The position numbers and the translations under genes are program-made. The notes under the pieces were generated by a model. That model made no database searches and was not told the origin of the DNA. It worked only from the letters and a program-made list of their open reading frames with translations. Below are positions 25,708 to 33,947 of a DNA stretch of 64,000 nucleotides, piece by piece. The DNA comes from Nocardia blacklockiae (GTDB taxonomy: Bacteria; Actinomycetota; Actinomycetes; Mycobacteriales; Mycobacteriaceae): contig NZ_JADLRJ010000016.1 in assembly GCF_015477355.1 (NCBI RefSeq), positions 1 through 64,000 on the forward strand. The letters are read 5' to 3'. Within the stretch, counting starts at the first letter, position 1. Each line of letters opens with the position of its first letter.

Positions 25708-27309
25708 TCAGGTGAGGACGGTGCCGAGGTCGGCGAGCAGGGCGTCGGAGTCCGATAGGCGCACCCGCCCGGCGAGGTAGCCGTCCGGCCGGATCAGGCA
25801 GGCGACGTCGGCATCGGGTGCGCCGTAGAGGTCGTGGACCCGGCCGTTGTCGCTGAGCACCGTGCCCGTCGGGGCCAATTGGTCGCCAGGCGGGCACACT
25901 GCCACCGTGCGCACGCGCTCGCCGAAACGTTTGCGCACCTGCGACGCCAGAGCCTGGGCCTCCCACACCGACCGGGCCTGGCGGTGCACGGTCAGCAGCG
26001 TGTAGCCGGGATCGGTAAACAAATCGTGGACCCCCATCCGTGCGGTGAGCCCGACCTCGGGAGCCCGGTCACCCGCGGCCAGCCCCGCCAGCGCCCGGAC
26101 ATCGGCCGGGGCAGGAATGATGTCGCGGTAGGTGTAGCCGAGCCCGGAGATCAGACCGGTGACCGACTGGTGGAACCCCGGCTCCTCCGCCAGCTCGATC
26201 CGCTGCGCCACCGGGGTCGTGTGGTCCATGAGGATCGCGTGCAAACGTCCCGCGACCGCCATCACCTGCGCGTCGGCCGGTACCCGTTCCCGCTCGTAGC
26301 TGTCCAGCAGCGAGGGATGGGCTTTGCCGGTCAGGACCGCGGCCAGTTTCCAGCCCAGGTTGATCGCGTCGAGCATGCCGCAGTTGAGGCCCATCCCGCC
26401 GGCGATCGAACGCAGGTTGCTCGCGTCGCCCGCGAGGAAGACCCGGCCCCGCCAATACGCGGGACTCTGCCGCCGGTACTGCTTGAACTCCGTCGCCCAC
26501 ACCGGCTCGCCGAGCGTCACCCTGCCCGGGAACCACCGGTCGAACACCGCCTGCAGATCACCACACAGCGCCGCGACATCCACCGACCCGGCCGTGGCCT
26601 GGCCGGGCTCGCTGAACACGATCCGGGAACAACCGCCGGGCAACTCGGTCACCATCAACATCCCGACGGCGTCCTCATTCAGGTAGTGAAGTCGATCAGC
26701 GTCCAGCGGCAGCCCCCGCACCGCGACATCGGCCATCCGGGTCCGGCCCGCGTACTCGATCCCGTCCAGCGGCAACCCCAACTCTTGACGAACCGTGGAA
26801 TGCGCACCGTCACAACCGATCACATACTCGGTGCGCACCTCCTGGACCCGGCCGTCCGGCAACGCCAGCATCGCGGTCACCCCACCACCATCAGGATCCG
26901 CAGTAACCGACACCAGGCGGGTGCCCCACTTCACCAACCGGCCGCGCGCCGACAACCGTCTCCGCAACAACGCCTCGGTCTGATTCTGATTGCACATCAG
27001 CACATGCGGAAACTTCGTGTCCGGCAACCGTGTGAAATCGAAACGCGTCACCCTCTTCGAGCCCGCGTACCAGTAGTCCATCGATCGATGCAGTCGGCCC
27101 TGCTCCAGAAATGCCTCGTCCTCCCCGATCCACGCCAGCCACTCCTGCACCCTCGCGTGCACCGTGATCGCCCGGGTCATCTCCGACCAACCCTGGGCCT
27201 GATCGATCAGGCAGAAATCCACCCCCCACCGATCCAGTTCCACACCCGCCGTCAAACCCACCGGACCCGCGCCCACGACAAGAACAGGAACCGAAATACA
27301 ATCAGACAT
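25708..27309 (-). CDS. FAD-dependent aromatic monooxygenase
   Basis: This is about 533 residues from ATG 27309, with AGGAGG nine bases upstream. The Rossmann start VLVVGAGPVGLTAGVEL binds FAD. The DG-type segment YVIGCDGAHSTVRQELG and the GD motif region RVFLAGDASNLRSIAGGMGLNCGMLDAINLGWKLA are present. The family form is GDAAH-x-HPP, and here SNLRSI replaces AH-x-HPP. The C-terminal part is thioredoxin-like, as in polyketide-tailoring hydroxylases. It probably hydroxylates a phenolic or polyketide-like substrate and opens the operon with the P450 and methyltransferase. Confidence 0.9.
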   Translation of the reverse strand: MSDCISVPVLVVGAGPVGLTAGVELDRWGVDFCLIDQAQGWSEMTRAITVHARVQEWLAWIGEDEAFLEQGRLHRSMDYWYAGSKRVTRFDFTRLPDTKFPHVLMCNQNQTEALLRRRLSARGRLVKWGTRLVSVTADPDGGGVTAMLALPDGRVQEVRTEYVIGCDGAHSTVRQELGLPLDGIEYAGRTRMADVAVRGLPLDADRLHYLNEDAVGMLMVTELPGGCSRIVFSEPGQATAGSVDVAALCGDLQAVFDRWFPGRVTLGEPVWATEFKQYRRQSPAYWRGRVFLAGDASNLRSIAGGMGLNCGMLDAINLGWKLAAVLTGKAHPSLLDSYERERVPADAQVMAVAGRLHAILMDHTTPVAQRIELAEEPGFHQSVTGLISGLGYTYRDIIPAPADVRALAGLAAGDRAPEVGLTARMGVHDLFTDPGYTLLTVHRQARSVWEAQALASQVRKRFGERVRTVAVCPPGDQLAPTGTVLSDNGRVHDLYGAPDADVACLIRPDGYLAGRVRLSDSDALLADLGTVLT

Positions 27310-27467
27310 GGAAATCAACCTCCTGAATAACCGCTCTTGCAGACAACGCAGAGAGTCAACGGCACGACTACGGGCATGGTGGGTGCCTGAAATTTGTGAT
27401 GAGTAAGTAGATGGGTACGTTGGAGCTATTCCTGCGATGGAAACTCCGTGTAGCGGCTAAATAGGGT

Positions 27468-27599
27468 TTATCTCCATTCGGGTTCCGGACAGGAGGGCTG
27501 TTGTGACTGCAAATCGAAGGCATGAACGCCAGGGCTGACGTAGAGGGCTAACGGGCGGGCAATCCGAACGAAGGTCTCGGCCGTTTCCCTGTTCGACAT
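27468..27599 (-). CDS. Possible 43-residue peptide gene upstream of the monooxygenase operon
   Basis: ATG 27599 has GGGGAG six bases upstream, and the frame ends with TAA at 27468. The peptide reads MSNRETAETFVRIARPLALY, then VSPGVHAFDLQSQQP and a C-terminus with one Cys and one Trp (SCPEPEWR). It is codirectional with the monooxygenase, 158 bases ahead of it. It could be an attenuator leader, a peptide precursor or a small regulator. There is no homology support. Confidence 0.35.
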   Translation of the reverse strand: MSNRETAETFVRIARPLALYVSPGVHAFDLQSQQPSCPEPEWR

Positions 27600-27782
27600 C
27601 AAGACTCCCCGACCACGCCTCGCTCCGGCAGGGCGAGCACCCGGTCGTTCTCGACCCTGGCCAGGGCGAAAACGTCCGGTTGACAATCAGGCACGCTTGC
27701 GCCTGGACAAACCGTGTGGTCCCGAGGCAGAGTCGTCACATCGGGTGTGATCAGTTACGCGGATCGGAGGAGGCGGGCCGAG

Positions 27783-29111
27783 GTGGTACACGAGCGGACC
27801 CCGAATCTCTATCTCGCACAACATATTTCCGACTCCGGTTGGACAAGGGACGAGGTCGCCGAGTTCGTTAACGACCGTGTTGCAGCGAACACCGGCCAGC
27901 GCGGCAGCTACACCGACCGGACGATCAGGAGACTGCTCGACGGTCGCCACACCTGGCCGCACCCGCCCTACCGGCAAGCGATGTGCGAGTTGTTCGAATG
28001 CACGCCTGCTGAGCTTGGATTCTTCAACCCGCGCGACACGCGCACCGCTCGCCTCGTGCAGCATCAGGGGGCCGACGTGCGCCGTGACGAATTCCTACTC
28101 GGTCTAGCAGCGCTACCGGTCGTCGCAGCACTGCCGCCCAGAGCCAACGGATCCGAAGTCACTGCGAAGACCACCGCGCCAATGCGGGTCGGCAGCGAGC
28201 ACGTCGACCAGGTAAAGTCTTGGACAGCGTTGTTCCGGCAAGCCGACGACGCCGGCCTGAATCTCGCTGAGGGCATGCAAGCCCAGCTCCACGTCGCCAG
28301 CGGGTACCGAACTGCCCAGAAGGCACCACACGTTGCCCGCGAACTCGATGAGGCCATTGCCACGTTCCACCGCGTCGTCGGGTGGGCACACTACGACCGC
28401 GGCCAACATCAGCAGGCGCGCGAGAACTTCCGTGCCGGATACGCGCTCATCGCCGACCAAGGCGCCTGGTGGCTGCGTGCTGCGATCCTCACCTGCGCAG
28501 CTCGGCAAGCAATCTACTGCGGCGACATCGACGACGCACTCAATAGCCTGGGTGTTGCCTGCTTGCGCCCCGACAAACTGTCGCTGCTGCGCCGAGCCGA
28601 CATCGCCGCGGTGAAGGCACGCGCCTTCGGACGGCAAGGCAACCATGCCGAGTGCATCCGCTCCGTCCTGGAAGCCGAATCGCTTTTCAGCGAGGCCGGG
28701 AATGAGGACCATCCCGATACCCAGCACGAAGGGTTCAAGGACTACTACACCGCCAAACTGCTCAACTCCGACCTCGCCCAAGGGCTTTTCGAGCTGTCTT
28801 ACACCCGTGGGCTCGAACTGTCGCACACCCTCGAACGCTTGGACACCGCGCGACGACTATCCGACGAACACGCCCGCTCTCGCGTGCTCGCCACTGCCCA
28901 CCTTGCCCAGCTCCACCTCCGCCGCGGCGACGTCGATCAAGGCGTCGAACTCGCCACCAAGGTGCTGGACAAGGCCCAGGGCATGACGTCAGCACGCGTC
29001 ACAGACGACGTGAAACGTATTCGCCGCCTGACCAACTCGCAGCGAATCAAGCAAGCAACTGGTGTGCCCGAACTACGCCGCAAGACCGACGATGTCCTGC
29101 GTACCCTGTAA
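27783..29111 (+). CDS. TPR-type transcriptional regulator
   Basis: This is about 442 residues from GTG 27783 (GGAGGAGG upstream). The N-terminal 75 residues resemble a diverged XRE-like domain (HISDSGWTRDEVAEFVNDRV, then DRTIRRLLDGRHTWPHPPYR). The rest is a helical repeat domain of TPR kind (AIATFHRVVGWAHYDRGQHQQARENFRAGYALI; AAVKARAFGRQGNHAECIRSVLEAESLF). Such proteins are common pathway regulators in actinomycetes. It is divergent from the monooxygenase operon and likely controls it. Confidence 0.8.
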   Translation: MVHERTPNLYLAQHISDSGWTRDEVAEFVNDRVAANTGQRGSYTDRTIRRLLDGRHTWPHPPYRQAMCELFECTPAELGFFNPRDTRTARLVQHQGADVRRDEFLLGLAALPVVAALPPRANGSEVTAKTTAPMRVGSEHVDQVKSWTALFRQADDAGLNLAEGMQAQLHVASGYRTAQKAPHVARELDEAIATFHRVVGWAHYDRGQHQQARENFRAGYALIADQGAWWLRAAILTCAARQAIYCGDIDDALNSLGVACLRPDKLSLLRRADIAAVKARAFGRQGNHAECIRSVLEAESLFSEAGNEDHPDTQHEGFKDYYTAKLLNSDLAQGLFELSYTRGLELSHTLERLDTARRLSDEHARSRVLATAHLAQLHLRRGDVDQGVELATKVLDKAQGMTSARVTDDVKRIRRLTNSQRIKQATGVPELRRKTDDVLRTL

Positions 29112-29187
29112 CCCGAAGCTCACCAGAGCCCGGCGCGCGATGGTCCGATTTGCACGTCAGGCGTTGGTTACGAAGGAGGAGACAACC

Positions 29188-29487
29188 ATGCTTGCAGCGT
29201 TCTCGATCACCCCAGTCGGCGTCGGCGAGGACGTCGGGAAAGAGGTCGCCGCCGCAGTCCGCGTCATCCGCGACAGCGGGTTGCCCAGCCGGACCGCCGC
29301 CAGCTTCACCGAACTCGAAGGCGACTGGGACGAAGTCATGGCCGTGATCAAAGCCGCCACAGACGCGGTCATGAAGACCTCCGACCGCGCCAGCATCATC
29401 ATCAAAGCCGACCTCCGCCCTGGACACACCAATACTCTCAACACCAAACTCGAATCCGTCGAGCGGCACCTCGCGGAGCAGGAGTAG
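29188..29487 (+). CDS. MTH1187-family thiamine-binding protein
   Basis: ATG 29188 follows AAGGAGGAG. The 99-residue product has the ferredoxin-like beta-alpha-beta pattern of the MTH1187/YkoF group (MLAAFSITPVGVGEDVGKEV, VIRDSGLPSRTAASFTELEG, SDRASIIIKADLRPG). Members bind thiamine or related compounds. It follows the TPR regulator by 76 bases on the same strand and may be unrelated to it. Confidence 0.85.
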   Translation: MLAAFSITPVGVGEDVGKEVAAAVRVIRDSGLPSRTAASFTELEGDWDEVMAVIKAATDAVMKTSDRASIIIKADLRPGHTNTLNTKLESVERHLAEQE

Positions 29488-29660
29488 TCGCCTGCGGCGA
29501 TGGGGTCACCGGCCGCGCCCCGGAACTGCAAACAGCTGCAACAGATCCAGTCCTAATTGCGTCCGTGACGGACCGATGGCGGAATCCATGCACCGAGGAG
29601 CACCGTCGATACGCGCTACTTGCGCGCTTCGCTAACTAGTTTCCGCCGCTAGGCGAGAGT

Positions 29661-29999
29661 TCAGCCGCGTCGGTCGAATTGGCCGTCGGCGATGCCTTTG
29701 GTGAAGGCGTCCCATTCGGCGGCGTCGTAGACGAGCGCTGCGTGGGGGCCGGTGATGGTTGCGCCGCCGTCGTGGTGGTTGGTGATGGCGATGCCGCCAG
29801 TCAGTGCGCCGGAGTTGCCGCTGAGGGCGAGGTCGAGGAATGGTTGCCAGTCTGCGGGCCGGATGGACACGATCGGCTGTTGTGCCGGGTCTCCGGTGTA
29901 TTTGCTGTCGCGGACGTGAACGGTGTCATCGCGATGGGCGACTTCGACGCAAGTCTTTTCCGAGCCGGAGAATGTCGATTTGAACCAGGTAGTGCCCAT
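29661..29999 (-). CDS. DUF397 protein
   Basis: This is about 112 residues from ATG 29999 with AAGGTG upstream. It shows the DUF397 pattern WFKSTFSGSEKTCVEV, then VHVRDSKY and W-F at the end of the first unit, plus a second half ending ALVYDAAEWDAFTKGI. It is partnered with the DUF5753 regulator whose stop lies 5 bases upstream. The pair is a widespread actinomycete regulator and partner module. Confidence 0.9.
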   Translation of the reverse strand: MGTTWFKSTFSGSEKTCVEVAHRDDTVHVRDSKYTGDPAQQPIVSIRPADWQPFLDLALSGNSGALTGGIAITNHHDGGATITGPHAALVYDAAEWDAFTKGIADGQFDRRG

Positions 30000-30004
30000 G
30001 ATGT

Positions 30005-30871
30005 TCACCTTATCTGACGTGCGATCTGACCGATCAGGTCCAGCGATTCGGTGCGGCCGAGGGCGATCGTATGCACCTTGTTGTACAGGAAATCCAGCTC
30101 ACCGACCCGTCTCGAGTCCTCCACCACCTCGCCGTAGAGCGCCGTCTCGAGCCAGCCGACGGTCGGCAGCCGGGGGCTGGCGAAGTCCAGGAGGTGGAAG
30201 GTCGAGGTGTTCACCGCGGCGACCGAGCCTTCGGCGTCGAACGGGATGACGCGCAGATCGAGGTTCTTGCGGTGCTGTTCGGCCACATCGACCAGGTATT
30301 CGAGCTGCGCGCGCTGAACGGCCGGCCCGCCGACTTGCTGCACGAGGGCGGCTTGCCCGATGACGATCGAGAGCTGGACGGGTTCGGGCTCGTCGAGGCG
30401 GCGCTGACGATGGAGTCGTGCTTGGACGCGTTGTTCGGCTTCGGTCGGTCGCCCGGTTGCGGTGATCGCCGACATCAAGGCGCGGATGTAGTCCTCGGTC
30501 TGGAGCAGTCCGGGGATGACGCCGAATTCGAATGAGCGGATGCTCTCGGCGCCGTCTTCGAGGCCGTAGAAGCGCATCAGCTCGCTGTCGAACAGTGCGG
30601 AGTACTCAGCATTCCAGCCACGTCCCTCAGCGGTAGCGCGCAGATCCAGCAGCTCGGCCTGCTCGTCGCCGCCGAACTCCAGCACGCCCATCAACGTGCG
30701 CAATCGTTCCTCGCTGAGCAGTCCTTTACCTCGGCCGACCAGCGACCAGTACTGCTGGGTGATGCCGAGCGCGGTGATGATCTCCTTCGTCGACACGCCG
30801 CGCTGCCTGGCGCGTTCGCGCAGCCGCAGCATGAGTTCCAGTCCCGCAACGGCAGGCGAGGTGCTGGCCAT
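30005..30871 (-). CDS. XRE-type regulator with DUF5753 domain
   Basis: The protein is 288 residues. An N-terminal HTH (LRERARQRGVSTKEIITALGITQQYWSLVG) is followed by the DUF5753 domain with IPGLLQTEDYIRALM and RQRRLDEPEP, through LRVIPFDAEG. It lies immediately upstream of DUF397. Its promoter region faces the plus-strand genes starting at 31036 and contains a perfect palindrome. Confidence 0.9.
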   Translation of the reverse strand: MASTSPAVAGLELMLRLRERARQRGVSTKEIITALGITQQYWSLVGRGKGLLSEERLRTLMGVLEFGGDEQAELLDLRATAEGRGWNAEYSALFDSELMRFYGLEDGAESIRSFEFGVIPGLLQTEDYIRALMSAITATGRPTEAEQRVQARLHRQRRLDEPEPVQLSIVIGQAALVQQVGGPAVQRAQLEYLVDVAEQHRKNLDLRVIPFDAEGSVAAVNTSTFHLLDFASPRLPTVGWLETALYGEVVEDSRRVGELDFLYNKVHTIALGRTESLDLIGQIARQIR

Positions 30872-30952
30872 CTCGTTCCTTTCCCTCCGGCGACAGGCCG
30901 GGACTCACCGTACCGGACTTGTCTCCACACAATCACCCCAATTTGCTTGAAG

Positions 30953-30965
30953 ACTTGTAACAAGT
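30953..30965. promoter_or_regulatory. Palindromic operator candidate overlapping a possible promoter
   Basis: ACTTGT and ACAAGT flank a single A, a perfect 13-base palindrome. It overlaps TTGTAA (30956-30961), which could serve as a -35 with TTGTAT at 30978-30983 as -10 (16-base spacing) for the plus-strand gene at 31036. It sits between the DUF5753 regulator and that gene, so it is a natural candidate for the regulator's binding site. Confidence 0.45.
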
Positions 30966-31035
30966 GACGTAGCGTGCTTGTATCCGACTGTGACACAACT
31001 CTCGCTCCACTTGCCGTGGAGGGGATCGAGGAACG

Positions 31036-31521
31036 ATGAGGCTGCCCACCGCGTCCGCGGACATTCAGGAGTCCCGAGCGGACCACTACTGCGGCCAGCT
31101 CGGAGTACCGCTGGTACGGCGGGGCGGTGTCCTCGTCGCCAAAGCCGGCGGCGGCCTCGCCGGGCTGACCATGCCTGCCGGGCTCGGTGGCCGGGTGCGG
31201 ACGCACCTGGACGACCGGGGGATCGCGGTGGGGCCGATCGTCGCGCACGTGCGCGCACACCGGTGGACATTTCTGGTCGACTGGGCGGCCGACGCCGATC
31301 CGGGAGTCGGCCTGGACGCCGAGCTGATGCGGTGGAGCGTCACCGTCGTCCGCGCCGGTGGTGAGATCGCGCTGCCCTCACCGGGCGGCGGGTCGATTCG
31401 GCGGGATTGGATCACCAACCCGCACACCGTCTACCGGCCGTCGATGGCGACGGTGGTCGAGTCCATCCGGCACTGCGCGGGCACCGCGCGGGCTGCGGGC
31501 GTGACAAGACCCAGCGTGTGA
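31036..31521 (+). CDS. Hypothetical protein, 161 aa
   Basis: ATG 31036 follows GAGGAACG. The product starts ADHYCGQLGVPLVRRGGVLV and contains VGPIVAHVRAHRWTFLVDW and WITNPHTVYRPSMATVVESI, and is otherwise soluble. It resembles small proteins found in actinomycete accessory regions, but no function is known to me. It is first of a plus-strand group of small genes. Confidence 0.65.
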   Translation: MRLPTASADIQESRADHYCGQLGVPLVRRGGVLVAKAGGGLAGLTMPAGLGGRVRTHLDDRGIAVGPIVAHVRAHRWTFLVDWAADADPGVGLDAELMRWSVTVVRAGGEIALPSPGGGSIRRDWITNPHTVYRPSMATVVESIRHCAGTARAAGVTRPSV

Positions 31522-31543
31522 TGCGCGATGTCCCCGACTTCTC

Positions 31544-31864
31544 ATGACCGCTTCGCCACCGGTACGGCGCGCCCGTCCACGCGCGGTGGGATTCGTTCTT
31601 CTCGACCTGAGCAAGGCGCGCCGCAGCCTCGACGAACAGGCAATCCGCAACCGTGCCCGCAAGCTCGGCTACGACCTGGCCGACATACTCGCCTATCGCT
31701 CAACCGATTTCGCCGACGTCATCCAACATGTGATCGCCACCGTCGACGCGCAGGGCGCCGCCACGGTGATCGTGCCCGACCTGGCGCACCTGTGCGGCGA
31801 GCACCAGCTGGTGCGTCGATTTTGCCGGGTCGTCACCGTGAACCCCGAGGACACGCTGGAGTAG
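31544..31864 (+). CDS. Degenerate serine-recombinase-like domain, 106 aa
   Basis: The pattern AVGFVLLDLSK, LGYDLADILAY, VIQHVIATVDAQGAATVIVPDLAHLCG resembles the resolvase catalytic fold (the last part matches VVVWKLDRLGR). The nucleophilic serine position and the arginines are not preserved in recognisable form. It is related to the gene at 32144. The ATG start lacks a clear ribosome site. A regulatory or binding role, rather than recombination, is inferred. Confidence 0.5.
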   Translation: MTASPPVRRARPRAVGFVLLDLSKARRSLDEQAIRNRARKLGYDLADILAYRSTDFADVIQHVIATVDAQGAATVIVPDLAHLCGEHQLVRRFCRVVTVNPEDTLE

Positions 31865-31955
31865 ATCGGGTGACACCACGGCCATCCACCGGCCGTGAAA
31901 CATCGCAGCCGATCGCCGTGCGGCACAACCGTTCTCACGCTGCACAGGAGGACTC

Positions 31956-32147
31956 ATGAGGACGCCGCCGTCCGAGACTCGGAGACCCCCTGCCGGGCGC
32001 ACCGACCACCCCACTGCCCGGGCTACGAGCATTCGCAGCGGCGATGACGACGCCCGGAGATTTCAGACCTGCTCGGCGAGCCGAGAAGCGGCTTGCTGTC
32101 GCCGAAAAGCTCACCGGCACAACAATTTTTCGGAGGTACGACCATGA
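31956..32147 (+). CDS. Doubtful 63-codon ORF with a strong ribosome site
   Basis: AGGAGG lies five bases before ATG 31956. The translated sequence is Arg/Ser/His-rich without clear protein character, and a different frame in the same stretch (AEKRLAVAEKLTGTTIF) looks more natural. It may be a frameshifted small gene. It overlaps the start of the next gene by 4 bases (ATGA), which fits coupling. Confidence 0.3.
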   Translation: MRTPPSETRRPPAGRTDHPTARATSIRSGDDDARRFQTCSASREAACCRRKAHRHNNFSEVRP

Positions 32148-32794
32148 CCATGGTGGCACATCGGGACGGCAGAACGGTCACCGGACAACTTCAGCGGCCG
32201 AAGGCGATGGGATTCGACGTATCCTCGCTGGACGCGCCGCGCCGCCGCAACGAGATCCAGCGCCACACCCAGCGGCTCGGCTACCACTACGTCTACACGG
32301 TGCGTCCCCCGGAAGGGCACACCGATCCGATCGGGTACGCGATCACCATCGCTGCGGGAATACATGCTGCCGCGATCATTGTCTACGACCTCGAAGCTGT
32401 CGGTCACAACCCGGCGCGGATCTGCGAGCGGTTCGCTCTCGAGACGATCTGCCCCGGAGAGACATCGTCACGGGACGTACCGCCCCTCATCGACCCGGCA
32501 GCCCATGGGCTGCCGGAAACGGATTTGTCACCGTCGGTGGCACACCGAATATTTCGCCTGCACATCGAGTGCCGGGCGGTGGCATGCCCGCGCAAGGCTG
32601 CGGCGATCCGCTACCTGGTGAACACCCGACGACTCCAACTGGCGGCCACGACGCCGCGACGGCGTGCCGAAGCGCGCGGCATCGCGTGGGAACCCACTGC
32701 GGACGATCCGCCAGGCATGTCGGACGAGACACGGTCGATGCTCGAGGTCCTCGACGAACTGATCGGCACGATGCGCAGCGCAGCGCACCGCTAG
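32144..32794 (+). CDS. Degenerate serine-recombinase-like protein, 216 aa
   Basis: ATG 32144 has CGGAGG at good spacing. Residues ~20-105 read AMGFDVSSLDAPRRRNEIQRH, LGYHYVYTVRPPEG, IHAAAIIVYDLEAVGHNPARICERF. This aligns with the 106-aa gene upstream and with the resolvase catalytic fold, but without a complete active site. The C-terminal half is basic (CPRKAAAIRYLVNTRRL) and may bind nucleic acid. Function unknown. Confidence 0.55.
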   Translation: MTMVAHRDGRTVTGQLQRPKAMGFDVSSLDAPRRRNEIQRHTQRLGYHYVYTVRPPEGHTDPIGYAITIAAGIHAAAIIVYDLEAVGHNPARICERFALETICPGETSSRDVPPLIDPAAHGLPETDLSPSVAHRIFRLHIECRAVACPRKAAAIRYLVNTRRLQLAATTPRRRAEARGIAWEPTADDPPGMSDETRSMLEVLDELIGTMRSAAHR

Positions 32795-32808
32795 CCCAAG
32801 GCGCGACC

Positions 32809-33057
32809 GTGAGCGAGGACACGACAACCACGCACGTCACCGAGTGTGACGGGCTCGAGGCGAGTTGGACGCTCATCTGGCGTGGTGCCGAGATCGAGGG
32901 CATCGCGGTCACCGGGGTCTACGACACAGCCGACGACTTGCCGGTGGTGTCCATCGGGCAGGCTCCCTACCCCGACCTCGCCGAGGCCCGCCGACGGTGG
33001 CCCAGGCTGACCGACCTCTGGGACGCGGTCCGGCACGACTTCTGGCACCCACGGTGA
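32809..33057 (+). CDS. Hypothetical protein, 82 aa
   Basis: GTG 32809 follows the previous stop by 14 bases. The product is acidic with LEASWTLIWRGAEIEGIAVTGVYDTADD and WPRLTDLWDAVRHDFWHPR. No family was recognised. It is probably co-transcribed with the gene at 32144. Confidence 0.6.
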   Translation: MSEDTTTTHVTECDGLEASWTLIWRGAEIEGIAVTGVYDTADDLPVVSIGQAPYPDLAEARRRWPRLTDLWDAVRHDFWHPR

Positions 33058-33323
33058 CAACACCATCAGCCCGAAACAGCAATGGCTGGACCGATTCCGA
33101 TGCGTTCCCGATTGGCTGACGAGTTGGCCAGGCACGGCCAGTGAACGCACACCGGCACACGCGGGACCGACTCCGCCGTGCCTACCGCGGCCATTCATCC
33201 CGACCACTGCTCGGCTCGCCTGTCGGGCCTGCTTCTGCTCGATGACATCCACCAGCGATAGCCCTCGAGCGGGTCGATGTGTTCGTTCTCGAAATCTTCG
33301 CTAGCGGAAAGGATTTCACGCTG

Positions 33324-33854
33324 ATGCTGCCTGTTCAGCCGTCTCCGGTGTACGAAGCGCGTTTCGGGTTCACGCCGAAAGGCATACTGGTTCTTCTGTT
33401 GTCGGCGGCTTGTGCCCTCACGGCGGTGGCGGCAACGGATTGGCCTGCACTGGCACGGATCCTGGTGTTCGTGCTGGCGGCGTTCGCGGCGGTGACCGTC
33501 ACCGCCACCATGACCTCGTCGCGCGTGGCACTACGGATCGACGACCACGGCATCACGCTGGGCGGAAACCCACTGTGGCGCTACGACGCCACCACCGTCA
33601 CCGTGCCCTGGGCCCAGATCACCGGTGTCGTGCTCTCCACGCCCCAGCTGCGATCGGGCCGGGCACCGTCACACATCAAGATCCTGCACCACCGCCCACT
33701 CCCATCGTCGGCCACCGTCCCGGTGGGCCCGGAGGCGGTCTGGGAGGAGAGCGTGAGCATCCGCCCGGTCACCGGCTGGCGTCTCGATCGCGCCGCGATC
33801 GCGACGGTCCTTGCCTGGCACGCCCCGCACATTCCCCTTGCGCACACCACCTGA
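33324..33854 (+). CDS. Membrane protein with PH-like domain
   Basis: This is about 176 residues from ATG 33324 (GAAAGGA upstream). Two hydrophobic helices (GILVLLLSAACALTAVAA, LARILVFVLAAFAAVTVTA) are followed by a beta-rich domain of bacterial PH type (VALRIDDHGITLGGNPLWRY, TVPWAQITGVVL). It resembles the larger protein at 35475 in layout. Role unknown. Confidence 0.65.
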   Translation: MLPVQPSPVYEARFGFTPKGILVLLLSAACALTAVAATDWPALARILVFVLAAFAAVTVTATMTSSRVALRIDDHGITLGGNPLWRYDATTVTVPWAQITGVVLSTPQLRSGRAPSHIKILHHRPLPSSATVPVGPEAVWEESVSIRPVTGWRLDRAAIATVLAWHAPHIPLAHTT

Positions 33855-33947
33855 CCCGGCCCGTCCCGCCGCGCGCTCGTCCACCGTCCCGGCCGCTTGT
33901 CCACCGGAAACCGTTGCTTACCAATCTTTTTCGAGGAGTCGACAGAC

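Noticed and set aside
25834-27330. 498-codon plus-strand ORF opposite the FAD monooxygenase
   Set aside because: The minus strand has full FAD-binding motifs; the plus translation is His/Arg/Pro-rich noise.
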